Assembly (NCBI GenBank): GCA_947462335.1
Contig: OX381705.1
Span: forward strand, 39,959,672 to 40,023,671
DNA: 64,000 bases
From: Harmothoe impar
Taxonomy: Eukaryota > Annelida > Polychaeta > Phyllodocida > Polynoidae
Direction of reading: 5' to 3'
Made by a program: the position numbers and the translations under genes. Below the pieces are notes generated by a model. It searched no databases, was not told the DNA's origin, and saw only the letters and a list, made by a program, of their open reading frames with translations. Positions 59,801 to 64,000 of this stretch are shown here, one piece after another (within the stretch, counting starts at the first letter, position 1; each line of letters begins with the position of its first letter).

Positions 59801-61783
59801 CAAAAAGCTCAGCCGGAACAAAGAACAAGTAGGAATGATAAAAAGTCTTCTCCTTCTGGAGGTAGTGTGTAACGTTGGGGCACCCAGTATTTGTTCTGAG
59901 GACAGGTGTTCTTGGTGGTGTGTGGGGGGCTGTGTGGGGTGCACGGGGGAGACAGGTGCGCCACAAAGCCCCGCGGCTTTATGTGGATGCATTCGATTAT
60001 GGCTGAGGACAAGATATCAGACGAAGGCGGACGCGAGAAATGGCCGAACCGTGTTCTTGTTGAGGATGTCTGTTTGTCGTTTCCGGTGGCGTTATCCAAC
60101 ATGGCGGTGGGATGGCGGTGCACGTGGCGGCTGAACACTGATTATAGCTATCCCACATCGTGATGAGACCGACATGGCTGTAATCATACAGACGTGCAGC
60201 CAGACATGGCAGGGACACGACTTGTTTATGGGGCTTGTTTTACCTACAGTATACATTGATGTATACAAAAGTACATGACCATTAACACAGGTAGGGCGAT
60301 GTGTATGCATTCCGGCTCTGGTTCTAGGTTGGCAAACACTGGTAATCCTACCGTAATACTAACCATGCGTAAGCATAGAGTCCTATGGTAAACAAACATA
60401 TACATGAATAAAACTAAGAAATCTTTGGTGATAAGCTCTATGACTTATAAAACGTGTAACCAAACATTTCTTAGTCTTCTTCACATTAGAGTCAGTTTAA
60501 GGAGGATCACTCTCTGAGCAAGTAATCCTAAAGGTTTATAAGGTTTCCGTCATTCCCAGTATTGATTACTTAGTACTTAGGCAGCACACACTCAGCTGAG
60601 CTCGAAGGTGTTTTACAAGACTCACTCATAATCAGGGTATATAGACAGGTCAATATATATTAGTGACTCACCCAAGTGAGGGACTATTCTTTGAGAGTTG
60701 ATTCTTATCCAGTTTCTTCCAGAGAATCCAAATCTGCCAGGGGCAATCGTGATTTTGCATATTAAGGGCCATAAGTAGCATATTCTAATAAGGTAGGCCA
60801 ATTAGCAGGTTGGATATGCAAAAGAACTGTCAAATTGGTTCAAATTTTATAGAAATGATGAAATACCTTTAGATATGGCTGATGATCAAAATTGCATTCC
60901 TTTATAATTTTTCATTATTTAAAGGCCTAATTACTATAATTTATGTGAGACTGAAGATATACCGGTATGCATATTTTCACCCACAAAATACCAGATGATA
61001 GAAACATAGGATTCCCTGCAGCAAACATCTTAAACTTGACACACACATCCCCTAGGCCATAAAGATCATTCATGAATATAGGACCATAGCAGATATAGAC
61101 TGTGACCATTATTGCTACCATATTTCAAGATGTCCACCACTGAATATTTCCAAATCATTTATCTCCTCTTTTTCTCAACTTAGAATCATGATTCCAAGTG
61201 CTAAATATACATTTCTGGGGTCAAGGAATACATAGACAAATGCCAACGCCCATTGATACCATCTCTGTTGTATTTCACAAGTGGGGTATGCCCCAGCCCC
61301 CACGAGGCAATACAATGATGTCACTTATGAGGAGATGGATGGCAGCCATCTTGTATTCTAATGAGATTATCAATAAAGAACCTATTGATTAGCTGATTTT
61401 CCTCACCAATTCCCCTCTACCACAAGGTATTCATTTTTCTGCCAACTGAGGTGATGAAAGAAATAACCTGAGTGCCTTTCATAGTGTTCTAGACATGGTG
61501 TTTCCGAAAGTCATAATTTTGGCCTCCAACCTATTCTGTTGCAACACCGGTCGTAAGTATAATGACCAGTCGTAACTGGGGCTCAAAGCAGATGTTTCCA
61601 AAGGACCTGCAAGTGATAATTACGAGTTGTAACTGTACTCATAAGCAAAGCACAATGAGCATATGCGTGTTTCACAAACTCTATATAGGAGGAGGTAATA
61701 CCATCCCCTGTTTTTCGTTTTATCTGGACATATTTTTTGTTCCAATGTGTTTTTTTTTTTTCATGTATGGCAAGTCCATGTGT
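56843..61783. other. Stretch without a recognised gene
   Basis: The GC-rich patch 58780-59000 and a 10-bp triplicate (AGTCGCTCCG, 58630-58660) are the only structured elements. Open frames up to about 120 codons near 59.8-60.1 kb show no known domain. Confidence 0.45.
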
Positions 61784-62302
61784 TTAAATATACGGTACCG
61801 GGTGGATATGATTATGAGCCGGGCACAAAAACTTCATCACAATGTCATTACTCCAGCTGCCACACAACCAGTCCTGACTGTAGATTGTGCCAAATCCAGT
61901 GCCTGACGCGTCAGTATACACTCTAGCTATGTTCCATGACGATGAGTCTATGATTTTTGCCATGCCGTTGAACTTCTGTGAGAAACCTCTCCACCAGTCT
62001 AGATCCTCATGGAAGGCGTATGTGAGAGAAACATAGCGCTTCCCTGGACTGAACTTGGACAACAGATCAATAATCCTTCGGGAGAAAGTTCTACCCCCGC
62101 GGACCAGCTGGGCACAATGGGCCAAAATACCACATAATCTTTGAAGCTGGCGTTTTGTTGCCTTACGGCGACCTTTAAAAAACGACAACTCATCCAATAA
62201 ACGTAGCATCTTGTCCTGAGGTAATCTCAACTGCATGGCCTCTGAGTCAATGTCAATCCCCAAATATCTCTGGGTGGTGTGGCTAGGGAAAACCCTTCCA
62301 CA
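61784..62302 (-). pseudogene. DIRS/Ngaro-like reverse transcriptase-RNase H fragment
   Basis: This minus-strand open frame of about 172 codons has no proper start; a stop lies just upstream at 62303-62305. It begins inside the connection region after the RT palm (SHTTQRYLGIDID), continues with the RLPQDKMLRLL helix typical of DIRS-type elements, then the basic GRRKATKRQLQRLCGIL helix, and ends in RNase H. The RNase H catalytic motif YTDAS is present (YTDASGTGFGTIY). The homology stops soon after GSWSND, before the conserved Glu- and His/Asp-containing parts of RNase H, and a stop codon follows at 61784. The RT palm with its catalytic aspartates is missing. It is a dead fragment of a YR-type retroelement. 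No tyrosine recombinase was found nearby. The DIRS/Ngaro-class call is good, but the exact clade is uncertain. Confidence 0.85.
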
Positions 62303-62305
62303 TCA

Positions 62306-63352
62306 ATGAAGGCGCAAAGATGAGAGATGAGACGTCAGTTTGAGTACTTGGTATCTTTTATTAATAATAATATTAATATCAGAGTACCAGTCACTAGGGC
62401 TCAGTATATAAGTTACTGATGGTTGCAAGATGATAAGTGATTTCCTCCTCCATCTGACCGGGGTATAAGTACAGGTGCCCGACAGGTGGAGGGGGTGCCC
62501 ATGTGACCGGAAGTAGATGTAACAGTGGTTTTCATTGGATAAGATACATTTGACATTTGATTGGATAATTATATATTCATGGCTTTAACATGTGGTGTGC
62601 GCTGGACCGCGGGTGGGGAGCCTGGGTCCAGTGCATTATGGGTAATGGATTACATAATAAGTAGCATGCACACATGGGGGCTTTGTCGCCCACCTTCCAG
62701 GTGGCCTCCAGCCGGCTCAAGTGGCTTTGGCGGTGCCACACTGATTAAGGGTGTCCAGCTTTATAGCATTGTTTTATGTATTGACAGTTAATCCTTGAGG
62801 TCAACATATAGTTCATTTGTTTTGTGTATAGGTGACCGGTCAGTGCCTTGTCGTCTGGAGGGGCTGACCGTTACCTATTGTCCCTGGGATAAGGGTCTGC
62901 TTGTGATCTATGGATTAGTTATGTATGGGGGTCAGTTATGCTTGGCTTTATGAGTAAAAGGTATGTCTGACGTCTAGGTGTACTTTTGATGGACATATGG
63001 ATTGAAAATATGCATAAAGTATTGTGCGTACTACAAATAATAATAAATATGAATATTAATAATCATAAATCATAATTATGACGTAATATGACGTAATATG
63101 ACGTAATACAATTGATGAAGGTATAATAAGGGGTTTTGTGGCGTGACAGCACCCCCCAATACAACTCCTGCACGCCCTCGTGCAGGCCGAGAAGTCGTAG
63201 AGGAAGAGTTATGTCACGCTTCAAAAGTATTTTGTATGAACATTTTTTTTGTATTTTATGGTTTTTGATATATCTATCTTATGCTATGACTATGTCTCAA
63301 TTCTTAATCACATTTTCTAGGTTCATACAGTGTTTTGCACATACATGTTATG
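62306..63352. other. Flank of the retroelement fragment, no gene recognised
   Basis: It includes an AT-rich tract (TTATTAATAATAATATTAAT near 62350) and three copies of TATGACGTAA (63076-63106), each with a CRE-like TGACGTAA core. It could be part of the retroelement's non-coding end, but this is a guess. Confidence 0.35.
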
Positions 63353-63604
63353 CAGTGGTAATGACAATATTTCAATGGTAACGTACTGGTACTATATGTC
63401 TCGCTTCCGTTCTATTTATAGATTATACATTTTTGGAAGCTATTCACCTTACCAAATTCACATAATAAAAGTCGTTTGTACAGTGGTAATAGTATTGTGA
63501 CGTACTGATTCTATATGTCGCGCTTCCGTCCTAGTTTATAATACAATCAATTCATATGATAGGAAGCTGTAAGAAATTCAATTCAATAATAATATGGTTG
63601 TACT
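63353..63604. repeat. Diverged 125-bp tandem duplication
   Basis: Two units start CAGTGGTAAT and share GACGTACTG or AACGTACTGG, CTATATGTCNCGCTTCCGT and GGAAGCT. The units are about 128 and 124 bp and noticeably diverged. Confidence 0.65.
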
Positions 63605-63792
63605 AAGCGTTTACATAGGCCATGTGTAATACTTAGTATGATATGATAGTACATGTATAACGATAGGTTTTGAGCAGTGTATTTTGTTTATGCAATGATC
63701 TTTGGCAATACTTGATCTTTTGATATTCATTCTCAATGTCGAGGGGCAATGGAGGAAGTTCGTTCTGAGTTATCACCTTCTATACTAAATTT

Positions 63793-63999
63793 TTATGTTT
63801 CATTTCCTGTCTCACTCTTTTTCATAACAATGGCTGTCAATAGTTCGGTAGTGGTCATGTCTTTTGGGTTTTTGATAAGTGACGTAGTGTTGTCACCATC
63901 GGGGTCAATGTCAAAGTTGTCTTGGGTTTCAGTCGGATGTAGGGATGTAGTCATTTCAATAGTTTTAAGGGTTAATCCTGTGGTGGTCGTGTCGTCTTT
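63793..63999 (-). CDS. Partial open frame entering from the right edge
   Basis: A minus-strand frame is open from the window edge for 68 codons and ends at a TAA at 63793. It is rich in Thr, Asp and Asn (for example DIDPDGDNTTS and MTTTELLTAIV), and its composition looks more protein-like than most frames here. I recognise no family. It lies upstream, on the same strand, of the retroelement fragment and could be the end of its gag-like ORF or an unrelated exon; both are guesses. Confidence 0.25.
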   Translation of the reverse strand, partial: KDDTTTTGLTLKTIEMTTSLHPTETQDNFDIDPDGDNTTSLIKNPKDMTTTELLTAIVMKKSETGNET

Positions 64000-64000
64000 C

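Noticed and set aside
58414..60163. Several overlapping open frames of 80-120 codons
   Set aside because: Frames are open on both strands in GC-rich sequence and none shows a known domain or consistent splice pattern.

Overview
This is a window of an animal nuclear genome, most likely a marine invertebrate (lophotrochozoan, cephalochordate or similar). I cannot fix the species. The evidence is one intron-rich gene with single-domain exons, very low coding density, many minisatellites and AT microsatellites, several miniature inverted-repeat DNA transposons, tRNA-like SINE heads and a fragment of a DIRS/Ngaro-like retroelement. There are no bacterial-type operons, CRISPR arrays or rRNA genes. 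A 200-base N gap at 20304-20503 shows this is a scaffolded assembly.

Left end (1-10.5 kb, minus strand): four exons of one gene are recognisable from domain content and joined by consistent splice sites. In transcript order they are a SUEL/galactose-binding lectin domain exon (10330-10049), a CUB-like exon (8761-8363), a sushi/CCP exon (5285-5133) and a transmembrane exon (1575-1488). All three joining introns are phase 1, and the reading frame stays open across all four exons. The product would be a type I membrane protein with a lectin-CUB-sushi ectodomain. Its start (signal peptide) and its cytoplasmic tail are not identified; the tail should lie left of the window. The introns carry a hAT-like MITE with an internal minisatellite (2683-3126), a 43-bp minisatellite (about 7150-7795), an AT microsatellite and a second MITE (9646-9796).

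Middle and right (10.5-64 kb): I see no convincing protein-coding gene except a 3'-truncated reverse transcriptase/RNase H fragment at 61784-62302 (minus). An unidentified open frame enters from the right edge (63793-63999, minus). The rest is repeat-dominated: minisatellites near 17.1, 22.9, 24.6, 29.6, 34.0, 39.3, 43.5 and 47.7 kb; TATG- and AT-type microsatellites; a Tc1/mariner-like MITE (25691-25862); a PIF/Harbinger-like MITE (43384-43707) inserted inside a 57-bp satellite; long inverted repeats near 27.0, 27.9, 21.5 and 50.6-51.2 kb; a recent 340-bp tandem duplication (51206-51884); and at least eight tRNA-like SINE heads. Most long open frames here are by-products of repeats with a period divisible by three or of GC-rich sequence, and I do not call them genes. 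The long stretch to the right could be upstream intron of the lectin gene, intergenic DNA, or both.
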